A DNA stretch of 24,026 nucleotides from a virus. Position numbers and translations under genes: made by a program. The stretch is from positions 1 to 24,026 of IMG/VR virus record IMGVR_UViG_3300030060_006600; one strand, given 5' to 3'. Positions 1-8,965 of this stretch are shown piece by piece (positions within the stretch are counted from its first letter, which is position 1; the number at the start of each line of letters is the position of its first letter). The notes under the pieces were generated by a model that searched no databases, was not told where the DNA came from, and worked only from the letters and a program-made list of their open reading frames with translations.

Positions 1-1992
1 CTATCTTTTGCAACAGATTTAGTTTTTACAAAATTCAATAGGTCTACGGGCGCACTAGATATGTTTGGCGATCAAATGATTGCTTTACAAAGAAATCTTT
101 CGCCTTTGGCAATAGGAATAGGCGATATTTCAGAAGCCTACACGGGTCTCATTCAAAACTTCGGCGCGTTTAACCGCATCGGCGAAACACAACAAAGATC
201 AATAGTGAAAAACACAGCACTCCTTAACGAGCTAGGCGTATCGGCAACCACTACCGCAGCAACATATAATACTTTAATGTCTGCTTTTGCAATGACCGAA
301 GCGGAGGCTAGTAGTCTTCAGCGTGAAATGTTTGTCTTGGCTCAAGAGATAGGCATGCCGCCCCAAGCCATGGCAGAGGGCTTCCAGCAAGCACTACCGC
401 AACTGGCAGCATTTGGGAACAAATCATCAGATGTGTATAAAAAACTAGCCGTCAACGCAAAGGCAGCAGGGATAGAGGTTCAATCATTGCTTAATATAAC
501 AAAGCAATTTGATACCTTCGAGGGGGCAGCACAGTCAGTAGGAAAACTAAATGCCCTATTGGGTGGACCATACCTAAGCACAACTAGGATGATTAAGAAT
601 ACTGACCCGACAGAGAGAATGAGAATGTTATCCAGTGCAATTAATGATGCTGGAAAATCATTTGACCAAATGGGGTACTATGAGCGACAGGCAACAGCAG
701 CCGCCCTTGGTCTGGCAGACGTTTCGGAACTTGCCCTACTTATGAACAACAGGTTTGACTTATTAGAGCCACAAACAAAACAAAGCGCAGCCGATCTTGA
801 AACGCTCGCAGAACAAACAGCAAAATTTAATTCAGTCATGGAAATATTGACAGGTATGTTAACCTCGCTTGTGGCAAACTTAGAGCCAGCCATCCGCGCC
901 TTTAAGGGATTTCTAGGCGGAATAGCCTCGTTTATGGCCAAATATCCATCGTTCAAGGTGGCTCTGGCATTAATTCCACCCGCGCTTCTTGCCATTGGTG
1001 TAGCCATGGGCTCAATAGCAGGTGGACCAGTAGGTATAATTATAGCAGCCATAGCCGCACTCATCACAAGTCTTGGTCTAGTCTATTCCTACATTGGTAG
1101 CTTTAGCGAGATTTTAAATGAAACAAGCGGCACTGTTATGGCGCTTAAGACAGTCTTAACGCTCTGGATGGTTCAAGTCCTCTCGCCAATAATCATCGTG
1201 GCAGGAATTCTTTACGGCGCATTTTTGGCAGTCAAGAGTGGCTTTGATCAGGTTGCGGAGGCTGTCCGACCCATTATGAAAGAGTTAGATCCTGTATTAA
1301 AAACCATGTCGCAAAAATTGATTCCTGTCTTACAAGATATTGGCAGCACAGTCATGACAGTAATTGGTTACATCGGCTGGTTGCTGTTTGAAGTCACCGG
1401 AATGGGTGTCGGGTTCCGAATGCTCGCTGGCACGATCTCTTTCTTATCTGGACCTATTGTGGGCTTTGTTAAAGAGATCGCAAGTATGATAAATTATCTT
1501 TCAGATCTGTACACAATGATTTTTATCGGAAATAGTCCGTCGTTTATTGCCGTCTTGGGTCTCTTCGGCGATGCTTTCCGAGCGATGGGTGCCGCAATTA
1601 CGGCACCGATCCGAGCCGTTGAAAATCTGTTTGGGGTTATGAAGGACTTTGTTAGTTTTCTTCTTTCTCCAGAAGTCTTGGGAGTTCTCACACAGGTCTT
1701 CGAAACTGGAATAAATGTTGTTGCTAGTGCCTTCGGCTTTGATGCCGGAAACGAAGCGAATCAGATTGCTCAAGCTAGAATGGAAATCGAAGAAGCTTTG
1801 GTGGAATCAAATAATGCTTTGAAAAATTCAATTGACCAACTAACTAATGCAATGGTAAATAATAATAAGGGCGACAACACCCCGGTAATCAATATTAATG
1901 GCAACCTTGATAAGATTTTTGATATTCAAGAAGATAGGCTAGAAAGAAAAATGAGTGGCCGCCCAGTGTTTTCAACAACAGGAGGTAGATAA
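1..1992 (+). CDS. Tail tape-measure protein, C-terminal part (5' end outside window)
   Basis: The reading frame is open from base 1, so the first ATG at 61 is probably internal and 663 residues of a longer protein are visible. The first ~290 residues are helical and rich in A, Q, L and S. Two strongly hydrophobic stretches follow (about residues 319-365 and 382-411, counted from base 1), then amphipathic helices and a polar tail containing NNNKGDNTPVININGN. A long helical protein with central membrane-like segments just before baseplate genes is the usual signature of a tape measure, which sets tail length and helps DNA pass the host membrane. The stop is followed at once by the next gene, whose Shine-Dalgarno (GGAGG) lies in the last codons here. 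The assignment rests on composition and position, not on a catalytic motif. Confidence 0.75.
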   Translation, partial: LSFATDLVFTKFNRSTGALDMFGDQMIALQRNLSPLAIGIGDISEAYTGLIQNFGAFNRIGETQQRSIVKNTALLNELGVSATTTAATYNTLMSAFAMTEAEASSLQREMFVLAQEIGMPPQAMAEGFQQALPQLAAFGNKSSDVYKKLAVNAKAAGIEVQSLLNITKQFDTFEGAAQSVGKLNALLGGPYLSTTRMIKNTDPTERMRMLSSAINDAGKSFDQMGYYERQATAAALGLADVSELALLMNNRFDLLEPQTKQSAADLETLAEQTAKFNSVMEILTGMLTSLVANLEPAIRAFKGFLGGIASFMAKYPSFKVALALIPPALLAIGVAMGSIAGGPVGIIIAAIAALITSLGLVYSYIGSFSEILNETSGTVMALKTVLTLWMVQVLSPIIIVAGILYGAFLAVKSGFDQVAEAVRPIMKELDPVLKTMSQKLIPVLQDIGSTVMTVIGYIGWLLFEVTGMGVGFRMLAGTISFLSGPIVGFVKEIASMINYLSDLYTMIFIGNSPSFIAVLGLFGDAFRAMGAAITAPIRAVENLFGVMKDFVSFLLSPEVLGVLTQVFETGINVVASAFGFDAGNEANQIAQARMEIEEALVESNNALKNSIDQLTNAMVNNNKGDNTPVININGNLDKIFDIQEDRLERKMSGRPVFSTTGGR

Positions 1993-1994
1993 GA

Positions 1995-2663
1995 ATGGCA
2001 CAAGTTTCAATAGAAAGATATCCAGACAAGATAAAAGGAAAATTAAATTTTAATATCCTTGAGAGTGTCACTTTGGATTACGATATAAGCTGGGATTCCA
2101 TTTCCGTATACGGAAGACAAGACCCCATACAGAGCTATAAGACCACGGGTCAAACAATAAGCATAACAGTGGCTAAGACGTTTACTTCAGTCAAAAAATT
2201 CAAAACACTACTCAGAGCATTAAACCAATTCGCCCGCCCGATATATGAAGGCAATAATATTGCACGAGCACCTTTGTGGAAAATAACCCTTCTTAAAAAC
2301 AATGGTTATGTCGAGAGTCCTTTGATAATCGCGCCAAATTCTCTAAATGTTGACTATGGAGACAGGCTAAGAAAAATTGCAGCAATTCGTGGTTCGTCAG
2401 TCGGTGGATTAACCGACAATGTCTTCGGAAAGCTTGGTACTTTTCCAAAAAGAGTATCTGTATCTTTCGGCGGCGCAGTCATCAACACAACGAGACAATA
2501 CACACTTCTTGATTCAGCTGCCCTCACACCCGGACCTGTCGCACCCGCAACAGATCCACAAACAATAGCCATTGTGGGTACCGTCACAACCAATCGTCGT
2601 GGTGAACAGGTATTAGAACCCGTTCGCACCGTAGCCGGAGGTCCGGTCCAATCCGATGACTAG
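1995..2663 (+). CDS. Putative baseplate/tail-tube-end protein (XkdP N-terminal-like)
   Basis: A 222-residue, beta-rich protein with no signal peptide. ATG at 1995 is preceded by GGAGG at 1981-1985. Residues ~30-160 hold the pattern W-x-x-I-x-V-Y-G-R-x-D-P-I, then an alternating polar/hydrophobic strand (TISITVAKTF) and a later P-L-I-I-A-P block. From memory, this resembles the N-terminal domain of LysM-bearing baseplate proteins of the XkdP/Afp7 type, which sit between tail tube and hub. Here the LysM part is a separate gene immediately downstream. The C-terminal ~60 residues are rich in P, T and V and look flexible. A T4 gp48/gp54-like role is possible but not shown by a specific motif. Position between the tape measure and the hub supports a structural role. 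Confidence 0.5.
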   Translation: MAQVSIERYPDKIKGKLNFNILESVTLDYDISWDSISVYGRQDPIQSYKTTGQTISITVAKTFTSVKKFKTLLRALNQFARPIYEGNNIARAPLWKITLLKNNGYVESPLIIAPNSLNVDYGDRLRKIAAIRGSSVGGLTDNVFGKLGTFPKRVSVSFGGAVINTTRQYTLLDSAALTPGPVAPATDPQTIAIVGTVTTNRRGEQVLEPVRTVAGGPVQSDD

Positions 2664-2672
2664 GAGAAATTA

Positions 2673-3014
2673 ATGCCAGTATCAAGATATTCAACAAGAA
2701 AAATTATTATCAACAAAGATGAATCGTATGATGAGCTTTTCAGAGACAGGGGCATCAATCAAATAAGTCAATATAGCTCAAGAACTCTATACTACCCAAA
2801 TAGCGATGAGATGTCAGCTATAAAGTTCGAAACGAGAAGATGGCAAGTTGGTGATAGGCTATATAAGTTGGCATCTGATTATTATGGGGATCCCAGATAT
2901 TGGTGGGTCATTGCACAATTTAATCAAAAACCTACAGAGTCTCATTTCCAAGTTGGCGATATATATTACGTGCCAATTTCTATAGAGCAGGCATTAGAGT
3001 TTTACAGAGTCTAG
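2673..3014 (+). CDS. LysM-domain baseplate wedge protein (gp53-like)
   Basis: A 113-residue protein with ATG at 2673 behind TAGGAGAA. Residues 57-102 form a clear LysM-like unit: WQVGDRLYKLASDYYGDPRYW, then VIAQFNQ, then FQVGDIYYVPIS. This is the layout of the LysM segment in T4 gp53 and in small LysM tail proteins of contractile and long-tailed phages. There it acts as a structural joint in the baseplate rather than as a peptidoglycan enzyme. The first ~50 residues are polar and basic and probably extend along neighbouring subunits. The spacing of 9 bases after the upstream gene and 12 bases before the hub candidate indicates one tail operon. The LysM call is firm; the exact T4 equivalence is inferred. 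Confidence 0.72.
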   Translation: MPVSRYSTRKIIINKDESYDELFRDRGINQISQYSSRTLYYPNSDEMSAIKFETRRWQVGDRLYKLASDYYGDPRYWWVIAQFNQKPTESHFQVGDIYYVPISIEQALEFYRV

Positions 3015-3026
3015 GAGAGTGCCAGA

Positions 3027-5606
3027 ATGAGCATACTGGAAACTAATGAAGATTATAAATTATTAAATACCATTGATGGTTTTGAGGAATCGTTCAACAA
3101 TTCCAATCAGGGTTCGACTCTTCAACCGTCCGGAAAGTCAAAAGAGGTCGCCCAGGTCTTGGGTGCGAATATAACCAGAGAACAGCGCCATCAGATATAT
3201 AAAGAACAGTATCCGTATTTAAATGCTACGGATATTGATGCAGTTGCGAAGTTGTCAAATTCATCAGAAGATAAGTTTGCACTACTTTTAACAAAATTTG
3301 ATTTGATCAAGAAGAGCGACCAATCAAATAAAATTAGAGCAGCCCGCAATAAGTCAATTGACGAAAATGATTCTTTAAGCCCAGAAGCAAAAGAACAGTT
3401 AAAAAAAGACCCTAGCCTAATATTTGAGGCAGAAAAAGCTGTAGAATCAGGGGAGAAAACCCCCGAAGAGGCAGTGGAAGATATTGAAAACTATATTGCC
3501 CAAGAATATTCAAAAGCCGCATCTTTCGTACATCAGAATTACTTATTGTTAAACAGCAATGAAATAAACAAAGTCCTAAGAAGCAGCAAGGTTTATCCAA
3601 AATATCACAGAACCTTGGTCTCTAGGGTGCCGGATAGCTCATCAAACCCTCTTGGTCCATATGTGGGAAAAAAAGAGGGTGCAAAACTATTGGGATTCAC
3701 AACCGAGCAGCTGTCGTCCCTCGTTCCGCGCATAAAGCTTTTTAAAATTATTATTGAAGGCTCCAAGAGGAAAAAAATAGAAATTCCATTTCCTACGGTA
3801 AGTCTAGGATATGCACAAACAGGAAAGATCTTTAGGCAATCCCCAAATGATAAGGGGCAATATTTTAAAAATAGAGATGGCTTTGGAATAAGGTCTTTCG
3901 AGTGGCAATACAATGGTCAAAATGAGGCGACCAAGTTTACAGACTTATCTGCAAATTTGAGCTTGTATTTTCAAGATTTTGGACAACTCACCGCCGAGAG
4001 ACAGAGCAACGATGGGTCTACCTTTACATATTTAGATTTAATATTGCCAAGAGAGGCGGTAAATATAGATGATGCCAAGGTTGGAAAAGATACAAATGCT
4101 TTTGTATTAGCCGAAGTAGGCTGGGCCACACCCAGCGGAAGCAGTCTTTTTACCAGTGAGGAAATGAAGGCAATAGAAGAAAATAAAATAACAATGTTCC
4201 TGCAACAAATAAACTATGAACTAGATTTTGATAGTGACACCACAGCAGCCTTCACTTTAAACATTGAATATCATTCTGCCTATGAGACAATGGCAAAAAA
4301 CTCCTTCTTGAATGCCATCTTGCCAAGCGTGTTTATCTGCGGTCAAATAAAAGATAAAAAAGACCAAATAGATGCCGCAAAAGAGAAAACTACATCGGGA
4401 GATAACGATAAATCATCTGAACAACTCAAGAAATTAGATGATGAATTTAGTAAAATCAAAGAAGAGGCTGTCAGGGATTCATATAAATTTATTTTTACAA
4501 AGTTGCTAGAGAAAAATAGAATACATTATTTGAAAGCATCTCTTTCTCAAATTTTGAATTTCCAAGGTGTAGACCCTCAAGCGGTATCCGCAATAGCTTC
4601 ATCGAATAAGTTATCAGATGAGCAAAAAATAAATGTACAACAAGATATAGATACTTGGCAAAACGCAGCAGCTGATGAAAACGATCAAAGCGAAGACATA
4701 TATTTTGTTTATTTGGGAGATCTTTTAGATTTAATGGCAGTTAATGCCACAGATTCAGCAAAATTAGTTGCCCTGGGTAGAGACCCTAATGTCAGTAACA
4801 GTATCAGAATATTGACCACAAATACTGGTTTTGGCTCAGGTGAAATCAATATTGCAGACATTCCTATAGATGTTAAATTGTTAGCTAACTTTTTTTATGA
4901 AGAAGTGATTGCCAAACGACGAATAACAATAAGTATTAATGAATTTATTAAAGAGTTATTGGCCAAGTTGGTAGAAAATAAAATCGAAAAATTTTCTGAA
5001 AACTACAAGCCAACTAAGAGCGTATACCAGACTACCTTTATTGACTCTAAAAATAAAACCGTTGGCTTGGTGGAGTCTATTAGTTCTTTGAGGTCATCTT
5101 TCTTGCCGGGTACAAACTATAGTTACATGTCCATTTACACCGTTCCAAAAGATGGTTCGGAATATTTTTTGAAATATCCGAATGATTATGCGAGGTCAAA
5201 AAGGGAAGACTTGGATCAAAGGGGTGTATATCATTTTGTTTTTGGGTCAAAAGACTCTGTTGTAAAAAGTGCTACATTTAAAAAAACGGACATTGAAAAT
5301 CTTAAAGAGCAAAGAATTTTTGAAACACAAAATCCTTATGCTTTGTTGGCAAATCAGTTCTCTGTTGATATTGATATGTTTGGAAACACACTATTTTACC
5401 CCGGTAGATTGATTTATGTCAACCCAGCTCACTCTCTTGGTGGCTCTGGAAGACCATGGATCGAAGGAAGCGCATATCAGATTATGGGCTTGGGAGGATA
5501 TCATCAGATAAGGACAGTCAGGAGCCAAATATCAGATGGTGCTTTTTCTACCCAACTTGAGGCAGACTTTGTAGCGTCTGGATTCAAACCAAAAAAGAAC
5601 GGATAA
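3027..5606 (+). CDS. Large putative baseplate hub/structural protein
   Basis: An 859-residue protein with ATG at 3027 behind AGGAGAG. Residues 1-160 are highly charged and helical. A beta-rich segment follows (~210-420), then a charged helical insertion (~435-560), then a second beta-rich region to the end. The last ~80 residues contain FGNTLFYPGRLIYVNP, then GLGGYHQIRTVRSQI and STQLEADF. This order (a 'height/position of the barrel' glycine-proline strand, then G-x-Y-x-I-x-x-V, then a final T-x-L-x-x-x-F strand) is typical of gp27/late-gene-D type hub barrels. No lysozyme or peptidase motif was seen, so it is probably purely structural. It follows the LysM baseplate gene. The hub call rests on C-terminal pattern and gene order. 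Confidence 0.5.
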   Translation: MSILETNEDYKLLNTIDGFEESFNNSNQGSTLQPSGKSKEVAQVLGANITREQRHQIYKEQYPYLNATDIDAVAKLSNSSEDKFALLLTKFDLIKKSDQSNKIRAARNKSIDENDSLSPEAKEQLKKDPSLIFEAEKAVESGEKTPEEAVEDIENYIAQEYSKAASFVHQNYLLLNSNEINKVLRSSKVYPKYHRTLVSRVPDSSSNPLGPYVGKKEGAKLLGFTTEQLSSLVPRIKLFKIIIEGSKRKKIEIPFPTVSLGYAQTGKIFRQSPNDKGQYFKNRDGFGIRSFEWQYNGQNEATKFTDLSANLSLYFQDFGQLTAERQSNDGSTFTYLDLILPREAVNIDDAKVGKDTNAFVLAEVGWATPSGSSLFTSEEMKAIEENKITMFLQQINYELDFDSDTTAAFTLNIEYHSAYETMAKNSFLNAILPSVFICGQIKDKKDQIDAAKEKTTSGDNDKSSEQLKKLDDEFSKIKEEAVRDSYKFIFTKLLEKNRIHYLKASLSQILNFQGVDPQAVSAIASSNKLSDEQKINVQQDIDTWQNAAADENDQSEDIYFVYLGDLLDLMAVNATDSAKLVALGRDPNVSNSIRILTTNTGFGSGEINIADIPIDVKLLANFFYEEVIAKRRITISINEFIKELLAKLVENKIEKFSENYKPTKSVYQTTFIDSKNKTVGLVESISSLRSSFLPGTNYSYMSIYTVPKDGSEYFLKYPNDYARSKREDLDQRGVYHFVFGSKDSVVKSATFKKTDIENLKEQRIFETQNPYALLANQFSVDIDMFGNTLFYPGRLIYVNPAHSLGGSGRPWIEGSAYQIMGLGGYHQIRTVRSQISDGAFSTQLEADFVASGFKPKKNG

Positions 5607-5621
5607 AGGAAGTAAGTAAAC

Positions 5622-6869
5622 ATGGCAGAGTTTATCGCCAACAATACAACAAATTTAAAAAAACTTTTTTTAGATAGAATATTGTATGAAGCAATTTTTA
5701 ACCTACCGGAAGACTTCGGCGAATTTTTCACTAACGCCAGTGGTATAAAGGACTACTGGTCTTTCGAAAACCTACTTTATGGCAAGGTTGATAGGGGTTT
5801 TATACCAATACGTGTCAATAAATTATCCCTGATTCCTCTCTCGAAAGAAGATAATGCTTATCTTTTACCAGAGCCAGCCGCCGCATTTCAAAAAATGCAA
5901 AACCTGTTTACTCAAAGAACTAGAGCTGGCGCACTCGCCGAAGATGCATACTTGAACAACATTAAAATTTTTAGAGCCTATCATGATGCTGACGTAGACT
6001 ACAATTTGTATGTCACCCAACTCATAACAAATTTCAACAATTCTTTGATTTCCGCACAAAGAGAAAATGAAATAATAGATGTCAAGTCTTATTTTGAAAG
6101 GATGTTCACCTATATATTAGAAAGTGCCGAAATAGAGTTTATAACCAGAACGGCATTTTATATGTCTAACAAAGTTTCAGCTTTATCCTCTGGGATGTCT
6201 TTAGAAATATCCGATTTAGATCCATCAAACAATGCTGACAAGCAGATCTTTTTGGATTCCCCGAACTTTGAATTCTATAGGGAGGCGGCAGTGAATTTTG
6301 GATTCCTTATAGACAAAAATATACCATGGAGATTAAATTTTGATTTATCATCGCCAGTGAATAAAAAAGAATTACCAAACTTATTTGACGGAACATCTTT
6401 GGCAGACGTATATTTATCTTCGAGGTTTATTAAACTTGCCAATTCTGACATCACACAGCTTACATCACTAATGCTTGTTGGGTATAATACTTTTGTAGAA
6501 AAGAGGCCCGTTCGACGAGAGGGTATATGTTCTTTCAGTCGCAAAAAACACACCATAGAAGAGATAGAAAGAGATATATTCAATTCGGCATATTTTTTGA
6601 AAAAATACATCCATATAAAAAATAAAGAAAACAATCTTGTGTATTCCAATAACGAATTGGAAAAAATAATTTTTAACGCAACTGATCTTGACACAAATGC
6701 ATCGTTATTATATTTGGAGTCTAAATTTAATTTGCCTTATTACTTCGAAGGATCAACGACATATACCTTGATTAAGAAAAAACTTTCAACAAATAAAGAT
6801 TTTTCACTTGACAAATTTGATCAACATGTTAAAATGTTAATTAAGAAGAAGATTGAAAGTATATATTGA
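5622..6869 (+). CDS. Unrecognised tail-region protein, 415 aa
   Basis: I do not recognise this family. The ATG at 5622 has a good ribosome site (AAGGAAG). The protein is soluble-looking, mostly helical, rich in N, F, Y and K, and has no signal peptide, membrane helix or catalytic motif that I can see. The N-terminal part has short conserved-looking aromatic stretches (DYWSFENLLYGK, residues ~44-55). The C-terminal ~120 residues become increasingly lysine-rich. It follows the hub candidate by 15 bases and ends 17 bases inside the polymerase reading frame, so it is the last gene of the tail cluster and may be translationally coupled to the polymerase. Position suggests a baseplate or tail-fibre-attachment component, but that is inference only. 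Confidence 0.45.
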   Translation: MAEFIANNTTNLKKLFLDRILYEAIFNLPEDFGEFFTNASGIKDYWSFENLLYGKVDRGFIPIRVNKLSLIPLSKEDNAYLLPEPAAAFQKMQNLFTQRTRAGALAEDAYLNNIKIFRAYHDADVDYNLYVTQLITNFNNSLISAQRENEIIDVKSYFERMFTYILESAEIEFITRTAFYMSNKVSALSSGMSLEISDLDPSNNADKQIFLDSPNFEFYREAAVNFGFLIDKNIPWRLNFDLSSPVNKKELPNLFDGTSLADVYLSSRFIKLANSDITQLTSLMLVGYNTFVEKRPVRREGICSFSRKKHTIEEIERDIFNSAYFLKKYIHIKNKENNLVYSNNELEKIIFNATDLDTNASLLYLESKFNLPYYFEGSTTYTLIKKKLSTNKDFSLDKFDQHVKMLIKKKIESIY

Positions 6870-8061
6870 GGCTCTTTTGTTATTTCAAACCTTAGATGAT
6901 AAAAAGGAATGTGTTGGAATATACCAAGATGGTATACTGCTCTTTAATGAGCCGCTGCCAGTCGATATTTCAGAAACATGGTCTTATTCATCATTCTTAG
7001 AAAATCGAGATATTCAGTACGCTAAAATATACTGTGAAGGAAAGCAACTTAAAGAAGTGTGCCCAGAGGCTCTAATCCCGCGTCTGGAGCGCGTAGAAAA
7101 AAGATTCAAGGCTTACGTTAAATCTTTTATTACATCGCAAATATCGCTAAATGAGAACTGTTTTTACGATTTAGTTCCAAAGAGTTTTCTTCTTGAATGG
7201 TGTTATATAAAAGATTTAATCTGCAAGCACGTTTTTGAAACCTACAAAAAGCCAGATAACTATGACTACATGGTCGATCTCATACAAGCCCTAGAAGACA
7301 TTAAGCACACAAGGCTAAACATCGACAAAAAAGAATTGTCATTATATAGGGCAAAACATAGAAAATTTTCCCAAACACTAAGAAAGATCGAGCCTTACTG
7401 TAAGTTCAATGTGTGGGGAACCAAGACAGGAAGATTAACAACAATAAAAAATAGTTTTCCTATTTTGACATTGGACAAAGAATTCCGACCAATCTTAAAA
7501 CCAAACAATGATTACTTTGTAGAACTAGACTTTAACGCCGCAGAACTAAGAACCTTGTTGTCTTTGCAGGGAAGGTCACAGCCAGACGGAGACATACACG
7601 AGTGGAACATTAAAAATGTTTTTAAAGGAAAGTTGACACGAGATGAGGCCAAGAAAAGAATCTTCGCTTGGTTATATAATCCGGAAAGTCATGATCCCCT
7701 TTGTGAGCATGCCTATGGCAGAGAATCAGTGGTACAAAAGTACTTCGCACAGGGACAAGTGACAACCTTTTGGAACAAGGTTATTCCTTCCGAGGAAAGA
7801 ACTGCCCTAAACTATATTATTCAATCAACTTGTGCAGAAAATGTATTGAGACAAATGATTAAGTTATCTAATTATTTAAAAGGTTGTAAATCGTATGTTG
7901 CTTTCCCGGTCCATGATTCTGTTGTACTTGACCTATCGGTCGAAGACAAAGAAAGACTCCCAGAATTGTTAAATATCTTCTCCAACACAGAGCTTGGAAA
8001 ATTCAAAGTTAATGTTAGTGTCGGAAAGAATTTTGGAAATCTTAAAAAGTTAGAGGTTTAA
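6853..8061 (+). CDS. Family-A DNA polymerase, polymerase domain only (no 3'-5' exonuclease)
   Basis: A 402-residue protein carrying the ordered PolA motifs: GTKTGRLT (189-196), motif A ELDFNAAELR (224-233), motif B RDEAKKRIFAWLYN (263-276), the ALNYIIQSTCAEN helix (318-330) and motif C VHDSVVL (353-359). The two metal-binding aspartates are present (D226 and D355), but the acid after the second one, glutamate in the usual HDE, is serine here. E. coli PolI and T7 gp5 have an exonuclease domain before the palm. Here only ~150 residues precede the thumb and no exonuclease motif is visible, so proofreading must come from another gene or be absent. The TTG start at 6853 is the longest reading and overlaps the upstream gene by 17 bases; a weak AAGAAG lies before it. 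The precise start is uncertain, the polymerase call is not. Confidence 0.85.
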   Translation: MKVYIEALLLFQTLDDKKECVGIYQDGILLFNEPLPVDISETWSYSSFLENRDIQYAKIYCEGKQLKEVCPEALIPRLERVEKRFKAYVKSFITSQISLNENCFYDLVPKSFLLEWCYIKDLICKHVFETYKKPDNYDYMVDLIQALEDIKHTRLNIDKKELSLYRAKHRKFSQTLRKIEPYCKFNVWGTKTGRLTTIKNSFPILTLDKEFRPILKPNNDYFVELDFNAAELRTLLSLQGRSQPDGDIHEWNIKNVFKGKLTRDEAKKRIFAWLYNPESHDPLCEHAYGRESVVQKYFAQGQVTTFWNKVIPSEERTALNYIIQSTCAENVLRQMIKLSNYLKGCKSYVAFPVHDSVVLDLSVEDKERLPELLNIFSNTELGKFKVNVSVGKNFGNLKKLEV

Positions 8062-8062
8062 A

Positions 8063-8890
8063 TTGAACATTATAGGATTGGGAAGTGCAGGTTGCAAAAT
8101 AGCTGAAGCCTTTGCAGAGTACCCACAATATAAAATTTTTAAAATAAATGTTGACATCGAGGGGGAGAACTGCTATAGTATACCTATGCTTGAGTCGGCT
8201 GAGGGATACGAGTCGCACTCATACCCAAAGATTAAAACATTTTTTAAAGGAGTAAAGGGGGAAACCGTTTTTATTATTGGTGGCGGTAGCAAAGTATCTT
8301 GCGGTTCTTTGAGAATCCTAGAAGCGATCAAGAACAGAAAAATTTCAATTTTATATATTAAGCCTGATACCTCAATGTTGGATGAAGAATCTTTAATGAT
8401 TGATAAGTTAGTATACAACGTAATGCAAGAATACACACGATCTGGTGTGTTTGAGAGCATGATAATCATTTCAAATCCGGAAGTAGAAAGAGTTATTGGC
8501 GGCGCACCTGTCATCGGCTATCACGATAAACTAAACGAGGCGATAGTACCAACCATCCATATGTTAAATTACTTTCAAAAGAACAAGGCAGTTTCTGGAA
8601 TAATTCCAAAAGCAAAAGAAACTCACAGGATATTCACTGTCGGCCTCTTCGATACGCAAAAAAATGAAGAAAAAATGTTTTTTTCCCTTGACAACCCCAG
8701 AAATAAGTGTTATATTTATGGAGTAAGTGAAGATAAACTAAAAACCGACAAGGATTTTATGAAGAAAGTAAAAAATCAAATTGAATCAAAAAAAGAACAA
8801 AACGTAAGCATAGCATATGCAATTTATTCTACGGAATATGAGTATGACATTGGATATGTTATTTCTAGAACACCTCACATTCAAAAATAA
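8063..8890 (+). CDS. Divergent FtsZ/tubulin-like GTPase
   Basis: A 275-residue protein starting at TTG 8063 with GAGG six bases upstream, right after the polymerase stop. The order of elements follows the tubulin/FtsZ GTPase domain: an N-terminal strand and loop IIGLGSAGCK (3-12, T1), INVD (28-31, T2), a glycine signature IIGGGSKVSCGS (71-82, in place of GGGTGTG), a strand with IKPD (95-102, like FtsZ VTKPF), IIISNPE (134-140, like FtsZ IVIPNDR), and a helix YHDKLNEAIVPTIHMLNYF (153-171) matching helix H7. The signature loop is longer than normal. The catalytic T7-loop acid (FtsZ N-L-D-F-A-D) is not recognisable after residue 175, so GTP hydrolysis on polymerisation may be altered. Known phage relatives (PhuZ, TubZ) build filaments for DNA positioning; a similar role here is inferred. 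A plain Rossmann nucleotide-binding protein is the main alternative. Confidence 0.65.
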   Translation: MNIIGLGSAGCKIAEAFAEYPQYKIFKINVDIEGENCYSIPMLESAEGYESHSYPKIKTFFKGVKGETVFIIGGGSKVSCGSLRILEAIKNRKISILYIKPDTSMLDEESLMIDKLVYNVMQEYTRSGVFESMIIISNPEVERVIGGAPVIGYHDKLNEAIVPTIHMLNYFQKNKAVSGIIPKAKETHRIFTVGLFDTQKNEEKMFFSLDNPRNKCYIYGVSEDKLKTDKDFMKKVKNQIESKKEQNVSIAYAIYSTEYEYDIGYVISRTPHIQK

Positions 8891-8906
8891 TTTTTAAAAC
8901 GAGCTG

Positions 8907-8924
8907 GGCGAAATATTTGTCGCC
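8907..8924 (+). other. Small hairpin before the SSB gene
   Basis: GGCGA (8907-8911) and TCGCC (8920-8924) can pair around an 8-base AT-rich loop. It sits in the 75-base gap between the tubulin-like gene and the SSB gene. No T-run follows, so it is not an ordinary terminator. It could be a 5' leader structure or RNA processing site for the SSB mRNA. No convincing promoter was found in this gap. Confidence 0.3.
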
Positions 8925-8965
8925 TTGACTATAGCCAATATCGGCACAAACAACAGGAGAAAAAG

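Noticed and set aside
678-1067. Minus-strand ORF of 129 codons opposite the tape-measure gene
   Set aside because: Low-complexity A/S/M-rich product, no ribosome site, fully inside a convincing + strand gene.
3108-3125. GGTTCGACTC, resembling a tRNA T-loop
   Set aside because: No acceptor, anticodon or D-arm around it, and it lies in the hub coding frame.
6275-6694. Minus-strand ORF of 139 codons
   Set aside because: Lies opposite a tightly packed + strand gene, with no Shine-Dalgarno and no recognisable motif.
6818-6845. TTGACA before the polymerase start as a possible promoter
   Set aside because: The -10 candidate is poor and both lie inside the C-terminal codons of the upstream gene.
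8925-8955. TTGACT before the SSB gene as a promoter
   Set aside because: No acceptable -10 box at 16-18 bases.
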